A DNA stretch of 64,000 nucleotides from Salinibacterium sp. PAMC 21357 (GCF_000247645.1 NZ_AHWA01000006.1:372001-436000), one strand, 5' to 3'; numbered from the stretch's first letter, positions 17,959-27,395 are shown. A program made the numbers and translations. Notes: generated by a model not told the origin, from the letters alone.

Positions 17959-19652
17959 CGCTGGAGGCAAACGCCCTGCTCGACGCCCTCGATGAGGGCC
18001 AACGCCAGGCCGCCGAAGCATTACTCGGGCCGGTGTGCCTGCTGGCGGGTGCCGGAACGGGTAAGACGCGGGCGATTACTCACCGCATCGCCTACGGTGT
18101 AGCAACGGGCGTCTACCCGCCCAGCCGGGTGATGGCATTGACCTTCACCAATCGCGCCGCGGGCGAACTGCGCGGTCGACTGCGCACTCTCGGCGCAGAA
18201 GGAGTGGCCGCTCGAACCTTCCACGCTTCAGCGCTCTCTCAATTGAACGCATTCTGGCCGCAAACCATCGGCGGAACAATGCCGAGGCTGCTTGAGGGCA
18301 AAGCGCGCATGATTGCGCACGCCGCCGACACCGTAAAGCTCAAACTCGACACAGCGACGCTGCGGGATGTCGCGGCAGAGATTGAATGGCGCAAAACCTC
18401 CCGCATGTCGATCGAACAGTATGCGGATGCCGGCAGAACGGTGCCTGCTGCCCTCACTATCGATCGAATGGTGGCGTTGCAGACGGCGTATGAGGCAACT
18501 AAAGATGCCCGCCGCCAGATCGATTTCGAAGATGTGTTGTTGGCCGCCGCCGGAATGATTGAGGCTGAGCCGCGAATCGCGCAACAGGTGCGAGAGCAGT
18601 ACCGCTTTTTTGTCGTTGATGAATATCAGGACGTCTCACCGCTTCAGCACGAGCTCTTGCGCTTATGGGTGGGGGAGCGGGACGACCTTTGTGTTGTCGG
18701 CGACGTCAGCCAGACCATTTACTCCTTCGCCGGCGCGAGCCCCGATTTCTTGTTGCGATTCGCTTCTCATCATGAGAACGCTGTTGTGTTGCGGCTGGAA
18801 CGCAATTACCGCTCTACGCCAGAGATCGTGCACACCGCCAACAAGTTGATGGCCAATCAGCCCGGGGCGCTGACGTTGCAATCGGCAACGACCGAGCACT
18901 CCGCAATTCCCGCGGTTACCGCCTTTGACGACGACCAGTCCGAAGCTGCTGCGGTTGCCGAGGCAATCGCCGGTCAAATTGCGGCCGGAACAAGCCCGGA
19001 AGAGATCGCCGTGCTGTATCGCATCAACGCGCAGTCACAATCGATCGAAGCGGCACTGGCTGCTGCCGGAGTTCCCTTTTTGGTGCGCGGTGCTACGAGG
19101 TTCTTTGACCAGCGTGAGGTCAAGGAGGCAATCATGTTGCTGCGGGGAGCATCCATCACCACGGCCACCGAGCCCCTCTTCAAATCGGTCAGCGACGTGT
19201 TGCGGTCTATCGGATGGTCCCAAGAGCCTCCACAGAGCGCTGGTGCCGTTCGCGACCGCTGGGAATCCCTGAACGTGATCATGCGGTTGGCGGAGGTCGC
19301 CCCAGAAGAGATGACGCTTCGTGAGTTTGTGGCTGATCTTGTTGACCGTCAGAGCAGCAATAACGAGCCATTGCGGTCGGCGGTGAACCTCGCCACGTTG
19401 CATTCGGCCAAGGGCTTGGAATGGGACTGCGTGCATATCGTCGGGCTCAACGAAGGCCTATTGCCCATCAGCTACGCGCGCACGCCGGAAGCAATTGATG
19501 AAGAACGGCGATTGTTGTACGTCGGCATCACGCGTGCTCGACGCTCACTCGGGCTGTCGTGGTCGGCTAGCGCGCAAACAGGCCGGGGTGGGCGTCGTGC
19601 CCCCAGTCGCTTCCTGGACGATGTGCGCGATCGGACGCAACACTCGCAATAG
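17955..19652 (+). CDS. uvrD2: ATP-dependent DNA helicase UvrD2
   Basis: 565 residues, GTG start overlapping the nudC stop. The SF1A motifs are complete: Walker A LAGAGTGKT, TFTNRAAGEL, motif II VVDEYQDVSP, motif III GDVSQTIYSFAGASP, RNYRSTPEIV, HSAKGLEWD and YVGITRARRSL. Mycobacterial UvrD2 is about 700 residues and carries an HRDC domain and a tetracysteine module; here the protein ends soon after the motor (RAPSRFLDDVRD), so those parts are absent. Likely role is 3'-5' DNA unwinding in repair. The last 86 bp overlap the convergent ThiF-like gene. Confidence 0.93.
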   Translation: MTLEANALLDALDEGQRQAAEALLGPVCLLAGAGTGKTRAITHRIAYGVATGVYPPSRVMALTFTNRAAGELRGRLRTLGAEGVAARTFHASALSQLNAFWPQTIGGTMPRLLEGKARMIAHAADTVKLKLDTATLRDVAAEIEWRKTSRMSIEQYADAGRTVPAALTIDRMVALQTAYEATKDARRQIDFEDVLLAAAGMIEAEPRIAQQVREQYRFFVVDEYQDVSPLQHELLRLWVGERDDLCVVGDVSQTIYSFAGASPDFLLRFASHHENAVVLRLERNYRSTPEIVHTANKLMANQPGALTLQSATTEHSAIPAVTAFDDDQSEAAAVAEAIAGQIAAGTSPEEIAVLYRINAQSQSIEAALAAAGVPFLVRGATRFFDQREVKEAIMLLRGASITTATEPLFKSVSDVLRSIGWSQEPPQSAGAVRDRWESLNVIMRLAEVAPEEMTLREFVADLVDRQSSNNEPLRSAVNLATLHSAKGLEWDCVHIVGLNEGLLPISYARTPEAIDEERRLLYVGITRARRSLGLSWSASAQTGRGGRRAPSRFLDDVRDRTQHSQ

Positions 19653-20457
19653 CGGCCACTTGCTGGCAACCACACTCGGGATGCCGAAAGCGCAGACTTT
19701 CATCACGGCGACCAGTGGAGTGATCGATGCGCACCGACGACGTTGCATCGGCCGGAGTCTGATCGAAGACCGTGTAGCCAACGCGCCCCAAGCGGTGAAG
19801 TGCCATACGACTGGCCTCAGCGGCGGCCTCGGCGATCAAGACAGGGGATTCCGCAAGCGAGGTGCGGCCCATGAGCTGGGTCGCGATTGCTGGCCACGCT
19901 GCATCGGCATCGCGGCGGTGCAACTCGACGCAGAGTAGGCAGCCAGTAATTCCGGGAGTCACGACCGGGCCAATTTCGGCAGCGGAATCTGAGATCACTA
20001 CCGGCATGTGGGGAACATCGCGGCGTAACCAGTGAGAGTGCACCGACGGGGCGATCACAAAATGTCCGACCAGAATCGCAAGATCGGGGTCGGGGTTCGC
20101 CAGCTCATCCGCGTGTTCAGCGACGCTAACGCTCACGCCACTTGCTGCGAGAACGCGGGCGATTGATTCGACGAGGGAACCGGCGCCGAGCACGGCAACG
20201 TGCGCGGTTGGTGCCTGTGGTGGTGTTGCAATGAGTACTCGAGCGAGCGCATCGAGCAGGTCATGACATTCGTCAGGATGCGACCGTGCCAGCATTTCGA
20301 TTCCGCTGCGGCTGATGCCAGCAACGAGCCCAGCAAGAATTTTCTCTTGGACAGCGGTGACGTGGGGTAGCACAACGGCGGGCGGGTCGATGCCAAACTG
20401 GGCGCTTGTGGGGGAGCGCCACACCAAGGGTAGTCGGGGGTCTACGCGCAAGATCAT
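19567..20457 (-). CDS. ThiF/E1-like protein of the nudC-uvrD2 locus
   Basis: 296 residues from MILRVDPRLPLVWRSP. A Rossmann-type loop VAVLGAGSLVESIARVL sits near residue 100. A zinc-binding pair is suggested by GCLLCVELHRR and HPECGCQQ, the paired CxxC arrangement of ThiF/MoeB and cyclodehydratase-docking proteins. The catalytic Cys of true E1 enzymes is not evident. Its place between uvrD2 and the Zincin_2 gene matches Rv3196 in M. tuberculosis. The 3' end runs 86 bp into uvrD2 on the opposite strand. Biological role unknown; it may bind a peptide or carrier protein. Confidence 0.7.
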   Translation of the reverse strand: MILRVDPRLPLVWRSPTSAQFGIDPPAVVLPHVTAVQEKILAGLVAGISRSGIEMLARSHPDECHDLLDALARVLIATPPQAPTAHVAVLGAGSLVESIARVLAASGVSVSVAEHADELANPDPDLAILVGHFVIAPSVHSHWLRRDVPHMPVVISDSAAEIGPVVTPGITGCLLCVELHRRDADAAWPAIATQLMGRTSLAESPVLIAEAAAEASRMALHRLGRVGYTVFDQTPADATSSVRIDHSTGRRDESLRFRHPECGCQQVAAIASVASDRAHRPGSDWGHDAHPGLFAR

Positions 20458-20546
20458 GTGCCAATTCTGCACACTGTCCGATTGGTCAGTGCGAAGATTC
20501 CACAGGCCTCAAAAAGACCGCGCCACCTCCAGCGTGCGTGAGCGAC

Positions 20547-21890
20547 CTAGGAGTTGTCGTCTTCGTGCGGGCGGTCACCCGATTCGTCGTTCAAGAGCGC
20601 GTCAATAGCCTGATCAACGTCATCAGGCGTGCTGCCGCCATCGCGAAGACGAGCCACGAGCGCTGCCGGGTCGTCGATATCGGCACCAGTAGGCATCAAA
20701 TCGGGGTGCGACCACAGCGCATCACGCTGTTCTGCGCCCAGCTCATCGGTCACGTGTTGCCACATTGCTGCAGCCTCTCGGAGTCGCCGTGGTCGAAGCT
20801 CGAGACCAACGAGAGTGGCGAAAGCAGACTCCGCCGGCCCGCCCGAGGCCCGGCGGCGGCGAACTGTCTCGGCAATCGCGCCGCGTGCTGGCAGCCGTGT
20901 TGTCGCTGCCGCAGTAACTACGTCTACCCAGCCCTCAACAAGAGCAAGCACCGTCTCGAGGCGTTCGAGCGCGTGCTTCTGCTCTTCACTCTTCGGCGGA
21001 ATAAGCGAGCCATTAGTCATGGCGTCGCGCAACTCTTCGGGGTTGCTGGGGTCAAAGCCGTTGGCAAGTTCAGCGATCGCATCTGAATCGATGTGGATGT
21101 CGTGGGCATAAGCAGTGATCGAGGTGAGCAACTGCAGGCGCAGCCACCGCGCGTGCCGGAATAGCCGGGCGTGCGCGAGCTCGCGCACGGCCAAGTAGAG
21201 GTGAATTTCTTCGTCAGGGATGTCGAGACCATTGCCAAACGCAAAGACGCTCTGGGGGATCAGCGCGGCTTGCTGCTCATCGAGCAGCGGAATGCCGATG
21301 TCGCCACCAGAGACAACCTCGCTAGAGAGCTGACCGACAACCTGGCCAAGCTGCATCGCGAACAGGGTGCCGCCGATGTTGCGCATGACCTTGCTCGCAC
21401 CGCTGAGCATCTCGTCCATCTCTTCTGGGGCGTTCTGCTTGAGCACATCAGTGAGTGAGTTGGCGATTGAATTGGCTACCGGTTCTGCGAGCTGAGTCCA
21501 GATCGGCATCGTGATGGTTACCCACTCGCTGCGGCTGAGCAGCTTGGGCTCGACAGTCAATTCAGAGACGTCGGTGACTTCGTTGAGCCACAGAGAAGCA
21601 ACGTGAAGGGCCTGCTCGAGTTTGGAGCGTTCAGCGGGCAAAGAGACGACCGTAGTTTGAGACGCAAGATTTTTGGCTTGCTCAAGGGCAATGTCCCAGT
21701 TGATGCCATCACCGCTCTTGCCGAGGGCATTCTGGAGTTGACTCAGCAGTTGTTGGATCATCGCCGGATCGTTGGGCAGCCCTGCGGCGGCAGCCAATTT
21801 CGAGGGGTCGATCTCTCCATCGCCGGAGAGGAACTCGCGCATCATGTCGCGGAACTCGTCTTCGGAATTATTGTCAGCGTTGTCAGCCAT
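20547..21890 (-). CDS. Zincin_2 family putative zinc metalloprotease
   Basis: 447 residues. The acidic N-terminus (MADNADNNSEDEFRDMMREF) leads to a largely helical domain. The family signature is YLAVRELAHARLFRHARWL around residue 235, the REAAH-like motif that stands in for HExxH in this actinobacterial group. The C-terminus is acidic again. The gene sits in the usual place beside the PDZ-Lon and UPF0182 genes (Rv3195 position). Proteolytic activity has been inferred for the family from structure-based similarity. I see no membrane anchor. It is divergent from the PDZ-Lon gene by 108 bp. Confidence 0.85.
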   Translation of the reverse strand: MADNADNNSEDEFRDMMREFLSGDGEIDPSKLAAAAGLPNDPAMIQQLLSQLQNALGKSGDGINWDIALEQAKNLASQTTVVSLPAERSKLEQALHVASLWLNEVTDVSELTVEPKLLSRSEWVTITMPIWTQLAEPVANSIANSLTDVLKQNAPEEMDEMLSGASKVMRNIGGTLFAMQLGQVVGQLSSEVVSGGDIGIPLLDEQQAALIPQSVFAFGNGLDIPDEEIHLYLAVRELAHARLFRHARWLRLQLLTSITAYAHDIHIDSDAIAELANGFDPSNPEELRDAMTNGSLIPPKSEEQKHALERLETVLALVEGWVDVVTAAATTRLPARGAIAETVRRRRASGGPAESAFATLVGLELRPRRLREAAAMWQHVTDELGAEQRDALWSHPDLMPTGADIDDPAALVARLRDGGSTPDDVDQAIDALLNDESGDRPHEDDNS

Positions 21891-21998
21891 GGATTAACGC
21901 TAGCCGCTCGATGCCGTGCGCGGCTGAGTTTTGACCTAGGCTAGTAACTCTTACCGTGCGCCTGTGGCGAACACCGCTTCGACCCCGTAAGGATCTAG

Positions 21999-23111
21999 GT
22001 GGCCCTGTTTACTGATAATCGTCCCGAACCTTCATCGCGCCGCGCCCGAAGTGGCTGGCTGGGATGGCTGATTCTTAGTGTTGCCCTCGTTGGCACACTG
22101 CTGGCAACTCTTGTTCCCTCGCCGTACATCATCGAGCAACCGGGGCCTGTCTACGACACCCTGGGTGACGTCGAGATCGCCGGAGAGCTCGTTCCGCTCA
22201 TCCAGATTCCGGTAGAAACTACCTTCCCCACTGAGGGTGCGCTCGACATGCTCACCGTGAACGTGCGGGGAAACCGTGAGTCACCACTGAGCTGGTTCGA
22301 GGTTGGTGCCGCGTTCTTCGACCGCAGTCGTGCGATTGTTCCGGTCGACGCCATTTACCCGATTGGTGTGACGGCCGAAGAGTCGGCTGAAGCTGGCCAG
22401 ATTCAGATGAACAGCTCGCAGCAAGAAGCTATTGCTGCTGCGCTCTCTGACCTCGACTACGAATTTGATGCCACGCTCACCGTGGCCGAGACATCAGACG
22501 GCGGACCATCGGATGGCGTGCTGCTCGCCGGTGACATCATCCGTACCGTAAATGGCGAGGCCTTCGCTGACGTTGCTGGCCTTCGCGATGCGATCGCCGC
22601 CAATGGCACAAATGCCCCCGCCGCGATCGTTTTCGACCGTGACGGTGAAGAAATGACCGTTGAGATCACCCCAACCATGACCGAGGGCGATGACGCTATT
22701 GCCGTCGTGGGGATCGTAGTCGGCAGTGCGTACAACTTCCCGGTTGATGTAAAGATTCAGCTCGAAAATGTGGGCGGCCCCAGCGCCGGAATGATGTTTG
22801 CTCTCGGAATTATCGACAAGCTGACGCCCGGTGCCATCAACGGCGGCGAAGAAATTGCCGGAACCGGAACGATCACAGCAAGCGGCGATGTCGGACCTAT
22901 CGGCGGCATCCAGCAGAAGATGTACGGTGCCCGCAATGCCGGAGCCAGTTTCTTCTTTGCCCCGATCGAGAATTGCGATGAGGTTACGGGAAATATTCCT
23001 AAGGGCCTCACCGTCTACGCAATCGACGACCTCAACGACGCTCTTGTCGCTCTCGCCAGCATTCGTGCCGGGTTGAGCGGCAACGGGCTGCCGTCGTGCG
23101 ATGCCAGTTGA
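21999..23111 (+). CDS. membrane-anchored PDZ-Lon (YlbL-type) serine protease
   Basis: 370 residues, GTG start with AAGGA 6 nt upstream. One N-terminal membrane helix (WLILSVALVGTLLATLVP) anchors an extracytoplasmic protein. A PDZ domain covers roughly residues 130-235 (GVLLAGDIIRTVNGEAF), followed by a Lon-type protease domain with the Ser in GGPSAGMMFAL and the Lys in GGIQQKMYGAR, the Ser-Lys dyad. Related to Bacillus YlbL and mycobacterial Rv3194c. Probably processes envelope or secreted proteins. Followed 110 bp later by the UPF0182 gene, its constant neighbour. Confidence 0.92.
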   Translation: MALFTDNRPEPSSRRARSGWLGWLILSVALVGTLLATLVPSPYIIEQPGPVYDTLGDVEIAGELVPLIQIPVETTFPTEGALDMLTVNVRGNRESPLSWFEVGAAFFDRSRAIVPVDAIYPIGVTAEESAEAGQIQMNSSQQEAIAAALSDLDYEFDATLTVAETSDGGPSDGVLLAGDIIRTVNGEAFADVAGLRDAIAANGTNAPAAIVFDRDGEEMTVEITPTMTEGDDAIAVVGIVVGSAYNFPVDVKIQLENVGGPSAGMMFALGIIDKLTPGAINGGEEIAGTGTITASGDVGPIGGIQQKMYGARNAGASFFFAPIENCDEVTGNIPKGLTVYAIDDLNDALVALASIRAGLSGNGLPSCDAS

Positions 23112-23221
23112 GCACAACGGGTTGAGCGTCGCCCGATTGACGCTGAGAGCGATCATCCGCCCACAGCGCATAAAAGACCTTTAAGCTACCGCTAGGCCCC
23201 CAATTTCAGGAGCAAAGTACT

Positions 23222-26107
23222 GTGTCGAGCCAAACCAAATCAGCCCCACCGAGCAAGACGAGGTCTGCGTTTACGATTACGGCGATAATTCTCGCCGTCA
23301 TTGTCATCGCGTTCTTCTTGTTCTCTAATCTTTATGCCGACGTGCTCTGGTTTGACCAGGCCGGCTATCTCAATGTGCTCACCACTCAGTGGATAGCCAA
23401 CGCCGTGATGTTCCTCATCGGGTTCGTTGCCATGGCAATTCCGGTGGGTGCCAGCCTGTTTATCGCGTTCCGCGCCCGCCCGATCTACGCCAAGCTCAAC
23501 GCGCAGCTTGAGGGCTACCAGCAGGTTGTGGAGCCTCTCCGCAAGCTGGCCATGGTCGGTATCCCCGTTCTTCTGGGTATCTTCGGTGGTGTCTCGGCAG
23601 CCGGCAGCTGGCCCGTAGCGTTGCAGTGGCTCAACCGCAGCTCGTTCAACGAAGTGGACCCACAGTTCGGGCTCGACATCGGGTTCTTCTTTTATGAATT
23701 GCCCATGTACCACGGCATCGTGGGGTTCGCCTCTGCTGTACTGCTGGTCTCCTTCGTGGGCGCCATCGCCACGAGTTACCTCTACGGTGCGCTCAGCGTT
23801 CACGGGCGTGAAGTGCGTATCTCGCGTTCCGCTCGCGTGCAGCTGGCCGTTACTGCTGGGCTCTTCTTTGCGCTGCAGGCAGTAAGCATTTGGCTCGACC
23901 AGTACACGACGCTGTACTCGTCAAGCCAGGGCTTCTTGCAGACCGGTGCGAGCTACACCGAGGTCAATGCCACCATCCCCGGTCGCGCCATCTTGGCGGG
24001 CATCGCAGCGATCGTTGCCATCCTCTTCATCGTTACGGCCATCATCGGTCGCTGGCGTCTTCCCATGATCGGTACCGCTCTTCTGCTCGTCAGTGGTCTG
24101 GTCGTCGGAAACCTTTACCCCTGGGTCGTTCAGCGCTTCCAGGTAGACCCCAACGCGCGCACCTACGAGGCCGAATACATCGACCGAAGTATTGCGGCAA
24201 CCCGAGACGCCTACGGTGTCGCGGATGTTGAAGAGATTCCATACAGCGCGACAACGGATGCTGAGTCTGGTGCGCTTCGTGAAGACGCAACAACAACTGC
24301 GAACATTCGAATTCTCGACCCGGCAATTGCCCCGCAGGCTTTCGCACAGCTTGAGCAGTTCAAGCAGTACTACCAGTTCGATAGCCACCTCGACGTTGAC
24401 CGTTATGACATCGAGGGCGAAACCCAAGACACCGTCATTGCGGTTCGTGAGTTGAACCAATCTGGTCTCGGCGATTCGCAGTCCTGGTACAACAACGCGG
24501 TCGTCTACACCCACGGTTACGGCATTGTTGCTGCATTCGGTAATCAGCGTGCCGCCGACGGTCAGCCGGTGTTCTTGCAGTCGGGAATCCCGAGCACGGG
24601 CGAACTGGGCGACTTCGAACCTCGCGTCTACTTTGGTGAGAAGTCGCCGGAGTACTCCATCGTTGGTGGCCCAGAGGGTGCCGATGACATTGAGCTCGAC
24701 TTCCCATCGGGTGGTGAAGACAGCAACCAGAACGCGACAACCACGTTCGACGGCAACGGCGGACCGGTGCTCGACAACATCTTCAAGAAGCTTGTCTACG
24801 CGATCAAGTTCCAGTCGGAGCAAATCTTCCTCTCGTCAGCGGTAACGGATGAGTCGCAGATTCTCTACGACCGGGAGCCTCTTGACCGCGTTGCGAAGGT
24901 AGCGCCGTACCTCACGGTTGATAGTGACGTTTATCCGGCTGTAGTTGACGGCCGCATCGTCTGGATCGTTGACGGCTACACCACGGGTGCTAACTATCCG
25001 TACTCGCAGGTTGAGCAGCTCTCCAGCGCGATTGCTGACACTTACACGCCGGCGCCGCAGTTTGCGCTCGACAACATCAACTACATCCGCAACTCGGTCA
25101 AGGCAACAGTTGATGCCTATGACGGTTCGGTGAAGCTGTATGCGTGGGACGACGAAGATCCTGTCCTGCAGACCTGGAACAAGATCTTCCCGAACACGTT
25201 GCTCCCGCAGAGCGACATGAGCGTTGAACTGCTCGATCACGTGCGCTACCCCTCTGACCTGTTCAAGGTGCAGCGCGAGATTTTGGGTTCGTTCCACATC
25301 ACCAACGCTGGCTCGTTCTATTCGAGTGATGACCAGTGGGTCAGCCCAGAAGACCCGGTTTCGACAACCGGATCGCTTCAGCCGCCGTACTACCTCACCA
25401 TGCAGGTACCTGGCACTACCGATCCCGCATTCACGATCTACTCGACCTTCATTCCGAAGGGAACAGCAGACGCCAGTCGAAGCGTTCTCACCGGATATCT
25501 GACGGCGAACTCTGACGCTGGTCCTGACTATGGCAAGCTCACTCTGTTGAATCTGCCCAAGAAGGACACAGTGCCCGGCCCCGGTCAGGTGCAGAACAGT
25601 TTCAATACCGACACTATTGTGGCGAATCAGCTAGCTCTGCTGCAGCGCGGTGAGACTGAGGTCAGGCTCGGTAACCTGCTGACTCTTCCTGTTGGTGGAG
25701 GTCTGCTCTACGTGCAGCCGGTCTATGTGCAGTCGACGAGTGGAACGCAGTATCCGCTGTTGCGCAAGGTGCTCGTATCGTTCGGTGATGAGATTGCGTT
25801 CGAGGACACCCTCGACCAGGCACTCGACTCGCTGTTCGGGGGAGACTCTGGTGCTGAGGCTGGCGACGGCGAAGTTCCGGTAGAGCCAGACGTTCCGGTT
25901 GACCCGGATGCTCCTGTCGACCCGGATGCTCCTGTCGAGACGGTCACGCCCGGCGAGAACCCGGAGCTTGACACCGCCCTTGCGGAGTACAAGGCAGCAT
26001 TTGCCGACCGTCAAGCGGCCTATGCCGAGAACGATCTAGTGGCTGCTGCAGAAGCGGATGACCGCATGGTCGCGGCCATTCTCAAGGCAATCGCCGCCAC
26101 CGAATAA
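23222..26107 (+). CDS. UPF0182 family large membrane protein
   Basis: 961 residues. About seven transmembrane helices occupy the first ~310 residues (AIILAVIVIAFFLFSNLY is the first), followed by a large extracytoplasmic domain of ~550 residues. The family is ubiquitous in actinobacteria and cyanobacteria and its function is unknown. After residue ~880 comes an acidic, proline-rich spacer with repeats of DPDAPV, encoded by two perfect 18-bp DNA repeats (25901-25918 and 25919-25936), and then an Ala-rich helix. It starts with GTG after an AGGAG. An 11-bp-stem terminator follows at 26116. Confidence 0.93.
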   Translation: MSSQTKSAPPSKTRSAFTITAIILAVIVIAFFLFSNLYADVLWFDQAGYLNVLTTQWIANAVMFLIGFVAMAIPVGASLFIAFRARPIYAKLNAQLEGYQQVVEPLRKLAMVGIPVLLGIFGGVSAAGSWPVALQWLNRSSFNEVDPQFGLDIGFFFYELPMYHGIVGFASAVLLVSFVGAIATSYLYGALSVHGREVRISRSARVQLAVTAGLFFALQAVSIWLDQYTTLYSSSQGFLQTGASYTEVNATIPGRAILAGIAAIVAILFIVTAIIGRWRLPMIGTALLLVSGLVVGNLYPWVVQRFQVDPNARTYEAEYIDRSIAATRDAYGVADVEEIPYSATTDAESGALREDATTTANIRILDPAIAPQAFAQLEQFKQYYQFDSHLDVDRYDIEGETQDTVIAVRELNQSGLGDSQSWYNNAVVYTHGYGIVAAFGNQRAADGQPVFLQSGIPSTGELGDFEPRVYFGEKSPEYSIVGGPEGADDIELDFPSGGEDSNQNATTTFDGNGGPVLDNIFKKLVYAIKFQSEQIFLSSAVTDESQILYDREPLDRVAKVAPYLTVDSDVYPAVVDGRIVWIVDGYTTGANYPYSQVEQLSSAIADTYTPAPQFALDNINYIRNSVKATVDAYDGSVKLYAWDDEDPVLQTWNKIFPNTLLPQSDMSVELLDHVRYPSDLFKVQREILGSFHITNAGSFYSSDDQWVSPEDPVSTTGSLQPPYYLTMQVPGTTDPAFTIYSTFIPKGTADASRSVLTGYLTANSDAGPDYGKLTLLNLPKKDTVPGPGQVQNSFNTDTIVANQLALLQRGETEVRLGNLLTLPVGGGLLYVQPVYVQSTSGTQYPLLRKVLVSFGDEIAFEDTLDQALDSLFGGDSGAEAGDGEVPVEPDVPVDPDAPVDPDAPVETVTPGENPELDTALAEYKAAFADRQAAYAENDLVAAAEADDRMVAAILKAIAATE
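25901..25936 (+). repeat. 18-bp tandem repeat coding the DPDAPV spacer
   Basis: GACCCGGATGCTCCTGTC occurs twice in a row, inside the UPF0182 gene. It codes for DPDAPV twice, with more diverged copies upstream (VPVEPD, VPVDPD). Such repeats easily change number. Confidence 0.85.
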
Positions 26108-26115
26108 CCGTTTCG

Positions 26116-26160
26116 ACTCAGCGGGCCCGCAGCACACTGTGAGCCCGCTGAGTTCGGTTT
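26116..26160 (+). terminator. intrinsic terminator after the UPF0182 gene
   Basis: ACTCAGCGGGC (26116-26126) pairs perfectly with GCCCGCTGAGT (26143-26153) around a 16-nt loop, followed by a short T-rich stretch. It lies 9 bp after the stop codon and before the tRNA. Confidence 0.8.
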
Positions 26161-26196
26161 TCGCCGCCCTAAGCCTGTGTTAGGCTATAGATACGC

Positions 26197-26273
26197 CGCG
26201 GGGTGGAGCAGTTCGGTAGCTCGCTGGGCTCATAACCCAGAGGTCGCAGGTTCAAATCCTGTCCCCGCAACCA
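26197..26273 (+). tRNA. initiator tRNA-fMet (CAT anticodon)
   Basis: 77 nt including an encoded CCA. The acceptor stem CGCGGGG/CCCCGCA leaves C1 opposite A72 unpaired, and the anticodon stem CTGGG/CCCAG puts three G-C pairs next to the CTCATAA loop. Both are hallmarks of the bacterial initiator tRNA rather than elongator tRNA-Met. The T-loop TTCAAAT and D-arm GAGC/GCTC are normal. A strong terminator follows at 26310. Confidence 0.96.
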
Positions 26274-26309
26274 CGTAATGTCGAAAGACAAATGTCGCAA
26301 GGCATCAAG

Positions 26310-26349
26310 ATAGCCCGGATCTACGAAATGTAGATCCGGGCTATTTTTG
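26310..26349 (+). terminator. intrinsic terminator after tRNA-fMet
   Basis: ATAGCCCGGATCTA (26310-26323) pairs perfectly with TAGATCCGGGCTAT (26331-26344), extendable by a C-G pair to a 15-bp stem over GAAAT, followed by a run of five T. It separates the tRNA from the formamide genes. Confidence 0.92.
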
Positions 26350-26441
26350 TTGGTCTCGATGCATCTACGCAGAGTGGTCCACGGTCCATTGCCGCTGCGA
26401 GGAATGCTTGGTAACGTCACCGGGTATACGAGGTCGTCTAC

Positions 26442-26747
26442 TTGGGTTGGGAGCTGAGCTACATTCCTGCTTACGAATATTCTTGTGCTGAACATGGCCA
26501 TTTCGATAAACGAGCTCCCATGGGTGACATCCCCCAGACTGCATCGTGTCCGGACTGTTTCGGGGACGCGCCCCGTGTTTTCAGCTCCCCGCTTCTGAAC
26601 CTTGGCGATTCTGGGGCCCGAAGGCTTATTGATGCCACCACAGCGACGGCCGACGCACCGCGCGTAGTGGGTTCACCACCTTCGGGGTCTCGTCGACCTC
26701 AACGCGTCACTTACGACCCTCGAGCGCAGAAACTACCGCGCGCCTAG
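26442..26747 (+). CDS. fmdB: FmdB-family zinc-ribbon protein
   Basis: About 101 residues. The core IPAYEYSCAEHGHF...CPDC matches FmdB/putative regulatory zinc ribbons, here with a CxxH plus CxxC metal site instead of two CxxC. Family members normally begin MPxYE, so the true start might be the ATT at 26463. The TTG at 26442 has a GAGG 8 nt upstream and is the better conventional choice. The last third is disordered. It stands just before the amide channel and formamidase, as in Methylophilus fmd clusters where FmdB is thought to regulate formamidase. That role is inference here. Confidence 0.8.
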   Translation: MGWELSYIPAYEYSCAEHGHFDKRAPMGDIPQTASCPDCFGDAPRVFSSPLLNLGDSGARRLIDATTATADAPRVVGSPPSGSRRPQRVTYDPRAQKLPRA

Positions 26748-26774
26748 AGAACTAGTACAGGAAGCGAGATCCAG

Positions 26775-27395
26775 ATGAGTGCTGTCGGTTTGCTTTACGT
26801 TGGTGCGGTCCTATTTATTAACGGACTGGCACTGATGGGAATAGTCAAAGGAACGGGAGCTACTCCGCTCAATTGGTTCGTTGGATTCTTGCAAGTTCTC
26901 ACCCCCACCTATCTCATCTTCACGGCCGGCGGCGACGCAGAAGTAATCTTCTCGGCGAGCGGGTTGTACCTCTTCGGCTTTACCTACCTGTACGTCGCAA
27001 TGGGAAACACCTGGGGCCATGACCCGACGGGGCTGGGCTACTTTTCCCTCTTTGTCGCGATCATGGCGGTTGCCTACGCTGTGGCAAACCTCGTTTGGTT
27101 TGGCGACTACGCGTTCTTTGTGATCTGGCTCGAGTGGGCTGTGTTGTGGTTTCTGTTCTACCTCGTGCTCGGCAGGGGGATGAGCTCACTCACCTGGATT
27201 ACCGGCGCCGTGGCCGCGGTGCAGGGCTGGATTACCGCCGCGATCCCGGCCTTCCTCTTGCTCACGGGAATTTGGCAACAGCTGGATGGCTTCATCGTGG
27301 CAGTCGCCCTGGCTGTCGTCTTTGTCGTTGCCATGGTGATCCTGCGGAGCAGGCAGCCAGCCCCAGTAAAGGAGGCGGCCCACTCGAACTCCTGA
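26775..27395 (+). CDS. AmiS/UreI-family amide or urea channel
   Basis: 206 residues with six or seven predicted membrane helices, beginning VGLLYVGAVLFINGLALMG. The AVLFINGLAL start and the GFTYLYVAM and LEWAVLWFLFYLVLG helices are typical of AmiS/UreI proteins, proton-gated urea or short-chain amide channels in the cytoplasmic membrane. A clear AGGAAG precedes the ATG. It follows fmdB by 27 bp and precedes formamidase by 74 bp, so it most likely admits formamide or a related amide. Confidence 0.88.
   Translation: MSAVGLLYVGAVLFINGLALMGIVKGTGATPLNWFVGFLQVLTPTYLIFTAGGDAEVIFSASGLYLFGFTYLYVAMGNTWGHDPTGLGYFSLFVAIMAVAYAVANLVWFGDYAFFVIWLEWAVLWFLFYLVLGRGMSSLTWITGAVAAVQGWITAAIPAFLLLTGIWQQLDGFIVAVALAVVFVVAMVILRSRQPAPVKEAAHSNS

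Noticed and set aside
26274-26441. Possible second tRNA or small RNA after tRNA-fMet
   Set aside because: The only structure is the terminator hairpin; no cloverleaf or further promoter could be found.
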